Position numbers and translations under genes: made by a program. From the NCBI GenBank assembly GCA_035532295.1, contig DATKRH010000242.1, forward strand, positions 4,402 through 68,401: DNA of 64,000 nucleotides. The letters are read 5' to 3'. The stretch is from DASUBV01 sp035532295 (GTDB lineage: Bacteria; Actinomycetota; Actinomycetes; Streptosporangiales; Streptosporangiaceae). Positions 48,101 through 55,436 of the stretch are shown here, piece after piece; positions within the stretch are counted from its first letter, which is position 1; the number at the start of each line of letters is the position of its first letter. The notes under the pieces are model-generated. The model made no database searches. It had not been told where the DNA came from and saw only the letters and a list, made by a program, of their open reading frames with translations.

Positions 48101-48391
48101 GGCGATGTCGCTCCCGCCATTGCCGTTGTCAGCCCGCCGCGTCAGCCGTACTACGCGCGGCCGTTCTCCCCCTATGAGTGGGACATCACCGCGGGTAACC
48201 GCCTCACCGTCTCGCCGGACCCGCGCTTCCGGTACGCGCCCCGGCCGGTTGACCCTGACAAGCTCGAGATCACGCCCGAAGCCCGGGAGGAGCTGAGGTC
48301 GAAACCCGAGGAGTCGCTCTTCCGGCGGTATTACCGGGACATCAGCACCGGTTTCGGCCCGGTGGGCGGGCAGGGTGGCCGCTATGCGTGA
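45122..48391 (+). CDS. Large protein: degenerate calcineurin-like phosphoesterase, unknown middle, ParB/Srx-like C-terminus
   Basis: 1089 aa in three parts. Residues ~42-430: metallophosphoesterase fold with altered motifs, SDLR (usual SDLH) at 48-51, NCGDLI at 97-102, PGNEDV (usual GNHD) at 154-159, VTHHNLL at 290-296, and HGNMH (usual GHTH) at 369-373, so metal binding is probably weakened. Residues ~480-780: unknown, with strands YYLLLLLRETEGGNYEMLLS and YRMVVLTPFVRD. Residues ~905-1089: a domain homologous to the preceding gene, with CDGNHRI at 980-986. RBS aaggagagcc precedes the ATG. Last gene of the operon, convergent with the SEFIR protein. Confidence 0.85.
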   Translation: MHLVTDDFLASLERDGDSPAAGDGSSAGITDIWIDRKGPWRFDIEVISDLRIDGALPDPDAGYPVAAARALRAAFVDRYKHLRGAFNVTRTADLMVNCGDLIAGRKDATEAESRRVTSAYADICLPAFRELREADREKRTPDPDRLFPDLLSIPGNEDVYGGGGPVRGPWAPAPSRQGEAEPQPNPYYSHFVGELAANSDPEQKRPESHPVAAVFRIMPRSDPGAAGGLENAPIAYIAVIGFDSNSVQYEHDLAADYGQVSEEQLQWSRDLVSRLRDVAARSTPLYVIAVTHHNLLPVEDRVVYPPGGEDDERVTSFQNLLRGTAGVCDPMSRLCVTRNFLAENARGTTSNASGFLSHCLQLRASLVLHGNMHQRAVTTLVSTPLLAGRPATEVSVLAAPAFAAGRPSSGMARISLDLWKGQAEIAFHYDTALDGGSSDGPIQVIRPLISASRVSSAERRLYAKVCDLVADALKRDAPKRSPQVLAFAAHVAEVWESDGYTPVCMPDGTLPHLGVATRQNRYYLLLLLRETEGGNYEMLLSRHNPLRPSEVAEWDTLLMPAFRNVRDLMERLHLDVVRQVVTQAEDMRRASSARTFDDAVERIQEGGGNLADDIWIDKIRELDTTRTQKISPATGEITDYEYRMVVLTPFVRDRQSVDLDSAVGKQRKQLEAELTVVDWLTELPSVQLRGAPLSGRRTIPLEAIMTGGAGLRWEPAADPDDPDDISEDEARRRTVLPPGAVWFPLPEIDDREGPWTLAPSLLARNADVMRWVEQRLIARRTADGHFPPHIVLGQMKETTGYHLAEGPFPYLQPLGADGSDAGLATSTMEAMNRIEYTGDFDLRKQRPYQGLDVRRVALVRRTIQVRSGRRRDVILVFDATPRDGSRIDLSLFRTCPSDTGNGLLGVLRPAQRYVLEAGLERAGWVNDFLAQHCGDDPWGFLRATFGGAGDPVALTPPVIEQVHPDDWDSDDDSMLEFVVCDGNHRIIRKVWNGGDVAPAIAVVSPPRQPYYARPFSPYEWDITAGNRLTVSPDPRFRYAPRPVDPDKLEITPEAREELRSKPEESLFRRYYRDISTGFGPVGGQGGRYA

Positions 48392-48471
48392 TGTCCGCTG
48401 GATGCTGAAGCAGCAGTGTTGACCATGCCGCCATAGAATACTTGCCCCTCGCAACCTGACCTGGTCGCTTG

Positions 48472-51400
48472 TTATGTGGGGTCGGCAATCCGCAGAGCCA
48501 CGACGCCCTGGGTGGCGCCGACCACCAGACGGCCCGGAGGTTCCTCCTGCCAGAACTCCTGTGGCATCGCCACCTTGAGGACTTCGCAGTCGAACCGAAT
48601 GGTGGCTCGTTCTTCCCAGCTGCGCTCCGCCGTCCAGGACGACAGCGTGACGGTCTCGCCGGCGGCGACGGCTACCCACGTGCAATCGATGCCCTCGTAC
48701 TCGGGATAACCGCGTGGCTGAGCGGTAATGGCATTCACTTCTCCCGAGCCGTGGGGCACCTCACCTACGGATTCACGGGTCTGCAGGTTCCATGCCAGGA
48801 CCGTGCCCGCGTCGTCGCCGGAGATCACCACGGGCGTCCGGGCTAGGGATGTTGCGGCCAGGGCTCGAACGGCGCTGCTATGCCCGGTGAAGGGTGCTCC
48901 GATCCGCGCCCCGGTCTGCAGAAGCGAGACGGCGATGGTCTTATCGGTGCTGCCGGACACGATGACGGGCTGTGAATCGCCGGCATCTAGGCCGTCGGCT
49001 ATCCCGACAGCGCGGATGCCTTCGGAGTGAAGCTTCCTGGGCGCCCCGATAGCGACCATCTTGGTGAGGTCCCAGACAGCCACGTGACCGTCGCCGCTGG
49101 CTGAGACAGCGACCGGCCCAATGCCAGGCAGCGTGGCGACGGCGAGCGCTCGAACCCAGTCCCCGTGTACACCCAGCCGGCCCAGAAGTCGTCCACTTGC
49201 GAGATCCCACACCTTCAGCCGATGATCAACGCCACCAGAGACGATGATCGGGCGGTCTGCCGCGGCAACAGCCAGCGCGCGGACGCCCTGGTGGTGGGCC
49301 GCCAGTATGCGCTCCTCCTGCGTCCGGTCCCAGTCCAGGTCTCGGATCTGGATGGTGTCGTCATCGCTGCCGGAGATGACCATTACCGTGTCTGCCGCGG
49401 CATCTTCTTTCTCTGTATAGTCCGCCTCAGGATCTCGCTCCGTAGGTGCGGTGACGGCGAGCGACCGCACCCAGCCACGGTGCACAGTTCGCAGCGGCGC
49501 CTTGCGTTCCAGGTCCCAGACCCGGATGATCGCGTCGCCGCCACTGGAGAAGACCACGGCCCGGCCCTCGGCGGTTCCCACTGTCAGCGTTAGCGCGCCT
49601 CCGGCATGTATCCGAGGGTGAGCCGTGACCTTCGGCGAATACCCGGAGAACTGCGTTCCTGCGGGGAACCTCGTGGTCCCCTCAGCGAACTGGACTGTCC
49701 CGTCGGCGTGAGCGCTGGCGATCACCACCGAGTCCTGGCCGGGCACGAGGGCTATTGCCCGGACCGCCGAGGCCTGCCTGCACCACTCCTGCGACCCGGT
49801 GTCCGTTGCCAGATCGCAGACCCGGATCACTCCGTCGTCACCACCTGAGACGACCCAGGAGGGATGTGACGGCATGACAGCCAGGGCAGTGACGGTCTCA
49901 TGCCCGCTCGCGAGGGTCCGCACCTGGTCTCCCGAAGCAGGATCCCAGATGTGCAGGACACCATCTGCGCCAGCAGAGACTATCAGCGGATAAGGCGCGG
50001 CTGGATCGAGCTCGATCTCCTGCAAGGCCCGGACCGTGCCCTGATGCCCCTGGTAACGCGCTGTCTCCTCACCGGTCGCCGGGTCCCAGACCACTACGAT
50101 TCCGTTGAGGTAGGCAGAGATGACCCGCGTTGCCGCATCGTTCGGGATGACCAGGAGCGCTGTTACCGAGGCCGGGCGCTTTGCGATCCTGAAGGGCTCC
50201 CGTTCCTCCGCGCCCGTTGCGGCATTCCAGACTCGCACTGTGGTATCGGCGCCGCCGGAGAGGATGCACGAGTGCCCGCCGATGTCCGTTACCGCGAGAG
50301 CGCTCACATACTGGTGATGGCGTCTCAGGGGGCGCCCCATCATGGCCCCGGTGTCCGGATCCCACCGCCGTATCGTCGCATCGGTACTGCCGGAGATCAG
50401 CCGGTTCCGACCGTCGATCTGGGTGAATAGCAGCGACCGGATCTTCTGCTGGTGCCCCGTGAATGCCTCGTTGGCTGCTCCTGCTGCGGTGAGGTCCCAG
50501 ATCCTGGGTATCCCGTCATCGCCGCCTGAGATGACGATGGCGCGGTTGCCGGCGTCGGTCACGGCCAGGGAGCGAATTTTCGCGTCGTGTCCGGTGAAGG
50601 GCGCGCCGATCGGAGTGCCGTTCGCGGCGTCCCAGACCCGGGCGGTCTTGTCGGCGCCGGCGGAGACGATGACGGGCCGGCCGTTCACCTCGGCGACCGC
50701 TAGCGCCCAGATCCCGTAGGTATGCACGGCCAGGGCGTCGCGCCGGGCGTCCTGGATCGCCGGATCCCAGACGTAAATGGCGCCATCATCGCCGGCGGAG
50801 ACGATCATGGGCCGCTCGCCGAAAGTGGCGGTCGCAAGCGCCCGCACTGCCCGCGTTCCCCAGTGGTGCGTCAGAACGCGGGGGATGGGAGGAACCAGGC
50901 TCCACACATGAACGTCGCCGCTAATACGCGCTGTGACGACATGGGTGGCGTCGCCCAGCCGGATCACGGTGATCGCGGTGACCTGGGTTCTGTACCTGTC
51001 GTATGCTTTTCTGACTTCTTGGCCGGATTGCGGATCCCATAGCCGGACCGTGCCGTGGGCATCGCCAGTAACGACGGTTGTACCGCGGCGCAGGTGTGCT
51101 ACTGCCACCCCTCGCACCGGGGCCTTGTGCGCGGTGAACGTCGTCATGGCCGTATCGTCGTTGGCGGCTAGGTTCCAGACCCGGACCGCGTAGTCTTCTC
51201 CGGCGGATACTACGATCGGCGTGCCGTCCTCAAGACTGCCTGCGGCCAGCCCTAGAATGCCGCCGCTGTGCGCGTGGGAGATGGCGCGGATCAGGACGCC
51301 CCGCAGCACATCCCAGATCCGGATCCCGCCATCACCGCCTGCCGTTACCACGACCGCCCGATCGTCGGCCAGTGTCGCGGTCGCCACGGTCTGGACCGCG

Positions 51401-53688
51401 TCGGTGTAGCCGGTGAGCCGGACGTGCGGCTGCTGCTGACGCCAGGTTGCCCAGGTGGCCTGCCACGGGGCCTGGCCTGGTCCAGTTCCGAGGCCGATGC
51501 GGCTCGCCAGAGCGTCCGCTCCCCGGCATCGGGCTGCAAGGGATAGCTGCGCGAGCAGCGCATGCACGTCGTCTGGGCTCCGTCCGCCCCCTGATCCGGC
51601 CGTGGCCACCTCAGGACGCGCGGTGAGTGCAGCAAGCGCGGAGCTGTAGGCGTCTGCGACGGCCCGGTGTCGCGGCTCAGTCAGGCTGCCCAGGACGGCA
51701 CGCAGCTCGGCGTCTCGGCCATGCGCCAGGAAGCCCGGGTCCAGCACCAGTTCGTCGATGTCGTCAAGGAATCCGCCGGCGACCGCATGCTCAAGGAGGT
51801 GATCACGCAGGTAGGACGATGCCCGTGCCCAGTTGCGGGTCGCGCCTGGGCGCTGCCGGACCTGGTCAAGCAACGTCCGGGTAATGGCCTGCTCATCGGC
51901 GGCCAGGTCACGCTTGCCCCGCGGAGGCCGGTCGGCCGCTCTTAAGTAGGTGCTCAGCGACTGGTGGTATAGGTGGAAGAGCGGTCGATCCGGCTCGGCG
52001 GACGGACTCGCTACCACATAGGAGCTCGCATGCTTGCGGATCCAGTCGAGGTCGGCATTCCCGTACGTCGTAGCGCCACTCGGCCGCAGCGCGTTGGCTA
52101 GCGGCAGCCATACCTCCGCCCACGGGATGCCGTTACCCCGGCCGTAGGCAAGCGGCAGCAGCAGGTCAATGGCGCGCTGGGCCTCGCTGGCCCGCAGCCG
52201 TGCCTGGAGTTCCGCCTGCATAGCCGGGCCAGCGTCCTTCGGAAGGTCACCCTTCCACCGCTCGCTGCGAGGGTCCGGCAGTTCCCTGATCCGTGCCTGC
52301 GCCCTGGCGATCGCTTCGCCAATGTAAAACGAGGATCCGGCGATGTCGACGATGGCGTCCACAGCAGCCCGGACCACGGCGTCGTCTGCGTCCCGCCACG
52401 GCGATGAGTAGTCAGGCACATCTGCGCTCAGAGGATCCCGACCACGCAGCACCGTCTCCACCCATCCGTGAAGCGCAACGGGATCCTGATACTCCCCGTC
52501 GAGATCAATGACCCTTTCATCCTGGGCTGCTGGTCCAAAACCCGCCAGCGGCATGACCTGCCCGCGGCCGCCGAGCAAGAAGCGAACAGGCGATTCCGGG
52601 TCAGTGGTGAGTGGCTTCAGCAGTATCTGGCCGAGATCATCGAGGTCCTGGGACGACCCCGCTTCACCATCCTCCTGCATGGACTCCTCATCGAGCGCGT
52701 CGAGCAAGACAGTCATCTGCTTGTGCCGCGCCCGCAGGTAACCGACGAGTGAGGCAACCCCATCCGCCAGACTCTGAGCACTTCTGATGCTCGCGATTTC
52801 GCTCGTCGACATGCCCGCCGCTTCTGCCAGGCGGACGAGAATAGTGCGTGGGACCATGTTGCGCACGTACAGGGCGATGTCGATGGATACTGCAGGCGGA
52901 AGGCAGTCTTCGGGAAGCCAAACCTTGACCCAGTGGCGGTGCCCCGAGGCCAGATGGGCTATCAGGCCGAGCAGGGCGGTCTTGCCGGATCCAGGGCCGC
53001 TCGTGACGAAGCACGACTCGCGGTCTCCTGCGTTGGCGAGCCACACAGCGATCTTGCGCAGCGCACCATGCCGACCCTCGAACGTGCTCAGCCCTCGGCT
53101 GAACTCAGTCGCGATCGCCTGCTGCCCGGGCAGTTGCTCCCTTGGCTGGCCGCGACGAGCCTCCTCCTCCCTGGTCGGAAGAGGCGGCCTTGAACCTAGC
53201 GGGCGCGGCGGGTTATACGGCTGCTCGAATATATGTCGCAGGATTGAGTCGATGCCTTCCTGCGTGAAGCTCTCAACTCTAAAGCGCGTCCGGCCCGCGG
53301 GGGTCAGCCAGTCAGGCAGATCATCGGCCGAGCGTCCGGGGAGCACGACCGGCATGATTTGCTTGTTTACGGCAGCATCCCCAAGATTAAAAATCTTGTT
53401 CCTAAGTAGTCGTGCTTCATAGCGCACCCCTCGCCCGACTTCAGACGCATCCTCTGAGTCGGCGTAGATCCTATAGCCTGGGGAGGCGATGACCAAAATG
53501 TGATCGGCATCGACTGCTTTGCTCATCCACATCGGCCACTCTTGTGCCTCAGCGTGCTCATCCCAGAATGCGTCGACGCCGTTATCGCGCAGGACATCGC
53601 AGAGTCTCCCCACGGCCGCGATGTGATCTGGGCTCTCCCGTGCGAACGAGATAAACGCCCGTGGCGGCAACTTCTCCCCATCAGCCAT
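48472..53688 (-). CDS. SEFIR-STAND NTPase-WD40 repeat protein
   Basis: 1738 aa. Residues 10-130: SEFIR domain, a TIR relative (AFISFARESPDHIAAVGRLC; WPMWMSKAVDADHILVIASP; GRGVRYEARLL). Residues ~200-560: STAND/NACHT-type NTPase with Walker A TSGPGSGKTALL (231-240) and Walker B QMTVLLDALDEE (325-334). From about residue 755: some twenty WD40 units (VVTAGGDGGIRIWD, IVSAGADKTARVWD, VISGGDDGIPRIWD, ILSGGADTTVRVWN...), enough for two or three propellers. This is the layout of bacterial death-effector sensors: WD40 recognition, NTP-driven oligomerisation, SEFIR effector (TIR relatives often cleave NAD). Convergent to the five-gene operon, 80 bp apart. Confidence 0.93.
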   Translation of the reverse strand: MADGEKLPPRAFISFARESPDHIAAVGRLCDVLRDNGVDAFWDEHAEAQEWPMWMSKAVDADHILVIASPGYRIYADSEDASEVGRGVRYEARLLRNKIFNLGDAAVNKQIMPVVLPGRSADDLPDWLTPAGRTRFRVESFTQEGIDSILRHIFEQPYNPPRPLGSRPPLPTREEEARRGQPREQLPGQQAIATEFSRGLSTFEGRHGALRKIAVWLANAGDRESCFVTSGPGSGKTALLGLIAHLASGHRHWVKVWLPEDCLPPAVSIDIALYVRNMVPRTILVRLAEAAGMSTSEIASIRSAQSLADGVASLVGYLRARHKQMTVLLDALDEESMQEDGEAGSSQDLDDLGQILLKPLTTDPESPVRFLLGGRGQVMPLAGFGPAAQDERVIDLDGEYQDPVALHGWVETVLRGRDPLSADVPDYSSPWRDADDAVVRAAVDAIVDIAGSSFYIGEAIARAQARIRELPDPRSERWKGDLPKDAGPAMQAELQARLRASEAQRAIDLLLPLAYGRGNGIPWAEVWLPLANALRPSGATTYGNADLDWIRKHASSYVVASPSAEPDRPLFHLYHQSLSTYLRAADRPPRGKRDLAADEQAITRTLLDQVRQRPGATRNWARASSYLRDHLLEHAVAGGFLDDIDELVLDPGFLAHGRDAELRAVLGSLTEPRHRAVADAYSSALAALTARPEVATAGSGGGRSPDDVHALLAQLSLAARCRGADALASRIGLGTGPGQAPWQATWATWRQQQPHVRLTGYTDAVQTVATATLADDRAVVVTAGGDGGIRIWDVLRGVLIRAISHAHSGGILGLAAGSLEDGTPIVVSAGEDYAVRVWNLAANDDTAMTTFTAHKAPVRGVAVAHLRRGTTVVTGDAHGTVRLWDPQSGQEVRKAYDRYRTQVTAITVIRLGDATHVVTARISGDVHVWSLVPPIPRVLTHHWGTRAVRALATATFGERPMIVSAGDDGAIYVWDPAIQDARRDALAVHTYGIWALAVAEVNGRPVIVSAGADKTARVWDAANGTPIGAPFTGHDAKIRSLAVTDAGNRAIVISGGDDGIPRIWDLTAAGAANEAFTGHQQKIRSLLFTQIDGRNRLISGSTDATIRRWDPDTGAMMGRPLRRHHQYVSALAVTDIGGHSCILSGGADTTVRVWNAATGAEEREPFRIAKRPASVTALLVIPNDAATRVISAYLNGIVVVWDPATGEETARYQGHQGTVRALQEIELDPAAPYPLIVSAGADGVLHIWDPASGDQVRTLASGHETVTALAVMPSHPSWVVSGGDDGVIRVCDLATDTGSQEWCRQASAVRAIALVPGQDSVVIASAHADGTVQFAEGTTRFPAGTQFSGYSPKVTAHPRIHAGGALTLTVGTAEGRAVVFSSGGDAIIRVWDLERKAPLRTVHRGWVRSLAVTAPTERDPEADYTEKEDAAADTVMVISGSDDDTIQIRDLDWDRTQEERILAAHHQGVRALAVAAADRPIIVSGGVDHRLKVWDLASGRLLGRLGVHGDWVRALAVATLPGIGPVAVSASGDGHVAVWDLTKMVAIGAPRKLHSEGIRAVGIADGLDAGDSQPVIVSGSTDKTIAVSLLQTGARIGAPFTGHSSAVRALAATSLARTPVVISGDDAGTVLAWNLQTRESVGEVPHGSGEVNAITAQPRGYPEYEGIDCTWVAVAAGETVTLSSWTAERSWEERATIRFDCEVLKVAMPQEFWQEEPPGRLVVGATQGVVALRIADPT

Positions 53689-53710
53689 GAACTCAAGGTT
53701 AACGAGGCCG

Positions 53711-53729
53711 TGTCATGCGTGGTATGACA
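53711..53729. promoter_or_regulatory. Palindrome upstream of the SEFIR gene
   Basis: tgtcat-gcgtggt-atgaca, perfect 6-bp arms, ending 23 bp before the SEFIR start, with a -10-like tattct on that strand just upstream (about 53733-53738). Operator-like; also within reach of the divergent 53918 gene. Confidence 0.45.
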
Positions 53730-53917
53730 TCAGAATAATGGACAAAGACCTTTACAGTCCCTGATGTCCGTGCGGAGGACGCCCTGCGGTTGGTCCCGGC
53801 ATGCTCCGCGCCGTCGCCTACCCTGTATCGACGGCCGTCGCCGGAAGCAGGTCGCGGAGTCCATGGAGCGATGTGTATGCTACCCGACCTCACGATTGCG
53901 CACACAGCGTGAGCGCC

Positions 53918-54589
53918 ATGAAGCTGCGCTTCAGCGGCCGCTGGTCTCGCATGGCGCTGGGACTCCCTGTCGGCGCGGCAATAGGCGCGGCCGTGTTCTG
54001 GGCCGGCCAGCTCCACGGAGCAGGCCTGTACCTGCTGACAGGGGCTACGGCCGGGGCCGTCGCCGGCCTGCTAGTGCACGCCTACAGCGGCAGTGTCGGG
54101 CTGCAGGACGTGACCATCACCATTCCGCAGCTATCGCAGCTGCACTTTATCGTGTCGCCGGATAACCGGCTGGTCGCCTGGCGATTGTTCATCGAGACTA
54201 CGACACGGGTATCGACTCAGCCGCTGGTGCCCGACAGCGGCAACCTGCGCGAGGCCCTGACCTCTCTGTACAACCTTTTCCAGGAAGTGCGGACCAGCCT
54301 AAAGGAGTCCAGGCCCTCCCGGTCAGCGTCGAACGGGCCGACTGTCGAGGAACTCGGCGTCGCGATGCTGAACCTGGAACTGAGGCCGTTCCTAGCTCGC
54401 TGGCACCCGCGGCTAGCCGAGTGGGAGGGCAGCCACCAAGGCGAGCCGGAACGATCATGGGAAGGCAACCTGCAGTGCCGGGCTGAGCTGGCCGAGTTGC
54501 AACAGCGGCTGGGCAGGTACGTTACCGGATTTGCTGCTCTTGCCGGGCTCCAGTCCATCACGGCGTGGCCGCCACCAAACGGAAAATAA
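53918..54589 (+). CDS. Membrane-anchored protein of unknown function
   Basis: 223 aa from ATG 53918. Two N-terminal hydrophobic helices (ALGLPVGAAIGAAVFWAGQL; GLYLLTGATAGAVAGLLVHA) with a tight turn, then a cytoplasmic domain: GLQDVTITIPQLSQLHFIVS, VAWRLFIETTTRVSTQPL, GNLREALTSLYNLFQEVRTS, LNLELRPFLARWHPRLAEWE, CRAELAELQQRLGRYVTGFA. I recall similar actinobacterial proteins but not a function. It is divergent from the SEFIR gene with a shared 230-bp promoter region, so it may be a partner. The longer frame to 53801 lacks sense. Confidence 0.7.
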   Translation: MKLRFSGRWSRMALGLPVGAAIGAAVFWAGQLHGAGLYLLTGATAGAVAGLLVHAYSGSVGLQDVTITIPQLSQLHFIVSPDNRLVAWRLFIETTTRVSTQPLVPDSGNLREALTSLYNLFQEVRTSLKESRPSRSASNGPTVEELGVAMLNLELRPFLARWHPRLAEWEGSHQGEPERSWEGNLQCRAELAELQQRLGRYVTGFAALAGLQSITAWPPPNGK

Positions 54590-54664
54590 AGGCGGGTCCG
54601 TGCTGGATGCAGGAAGGGCGGCAGGCGTACTCGCGTAACGCCGGGAAGGCCTTCGCGCTCTAAT

Positions 54665-55090
54665 ATGCAAGCAATGGCACTTAGATCGCCGGGCGAGGCC
54701 AGGTCTGATGACATCCAGCGCCTGCTGCGCCGGGCGGACTGGGATGTCGACGGGATCCGTGATGACGTGCGGGACATCGGCGAGTCGGGCTGGCTGGCCG
54801 GTTTCGTCGAGGCGGCCGGCCGTGCGCGACGGCGGGGCGCTAGCCGAGGGCTTCCTCGGCTGCTGCCCGATTACTCGCTGATCGACACGGCCACGAGGCT
54901 GGAAGCCACTCTCACCTGGGAGGATCAAGGGCCGGAGAAGGACAGCGTCTACCACAGCGAGCTGCGGGACTACGGGCGTCCGGCCCGTTATGCCCTGACC
55001 GAGTTTGCCCCAGGCAACCTCTACTACATTCCCGGCTATCGTCACAAGATCTCCGGACTGGACATTGGCACGCCTGCCCGGCCCGCCTAG
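54665..55090 (+). pseudogene. Chimeric remnant: IS701-type transposase piece joined to a DUF1998-like piece
   Basis: A single open frame of 141 codons that is a patchwork. Residues ~16-37 (DIQRLLRRADWDVDGIRDDV) match the N-terminal region of IS701-type transposases. Residues ~60-141 (LPDYSLIDTATRLEATLTWE; YHSELRDYGRPARYALTEFA; GNLYYIPGYRHKISGLDIGT) resemble the segment ahead of the DUF1998 motif in large helicase-associated proteins (DrmB-like). Neither is complete, so this is decayed DNA rather than a gene. Family calls are from memory and moderately secure. Confidence 0.6.
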
Positions 55091-55109
55091 TGACCGCCAC
55101 CATGCCCGA

Positions 55110-55375
55110 CCACGGGACCGGGCGCGGCGCCGGTTCCTGATCCTGCACGACACGCTGCCCGGCGGCACCGGATACCTCCACCGCCTGGCCGACGAGGCTG
55201 ACTTCCGCGAGCACATCGACGGTGACAAGTTCGACCTGCGGTCGTCCTGCCCGGTGAGGATGTCGAGGCCGCGAATCGCACCGCTGCTTACACGGCAGCG
55301 GGCTGGCACGTCCTGGAGCAGTTCGACCGCAGTCACGCCCGGCGGCAGCGGCGCGTCGTTCCCGAGCACGACGAT
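55110..55375 (+). pseudogene. DUF1998-domain fragment, frameshifted
   Basis: Downstream of the previous stop, the frame shared with sufR contains RFLILHDTLPGGTGYLHRLA near 55128-55190, a hallmark of the DUF1998 C-terminal domain. After about 55240 the frame changes and VLPGEDVEAANRTAAYTAAG followed by WHVLEQFDRSHARRQRRVV is read in another phase. No start and no intact protein. Remnant of a helicase-type locus, possibly defence related. Confidence 0.6.
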
Positions 55376-55421
55376 CCCAGCGGCAGCGGGGGGGCGATTG
55401 CGCGGACGGAAGTATTTACGG

Positions 55422-55436
55422 CACAATGATGTTGTG
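55422..55436. promoter_or_regulatory. Palindrome over the sufR start, probable SufR operator
   Basis: cacaa-tgatg-ttgtg, a perfect 5-bp inverted repeat covering the GTG start of sufR. SufR operators reported in actinobacteria are short palindromes of the CACA/CAAC...GTTG/TGTG type, so autoregulation is plausible. Confidence 0.55.

Noticed and set aside
50120..51210. WD40 coding repeats as possible CRISPR or DNA tandem repeats
   Set aside because: Similarity is at protein level only; the DNA units are not identical and spacing follows ~40-codon propeller blades.
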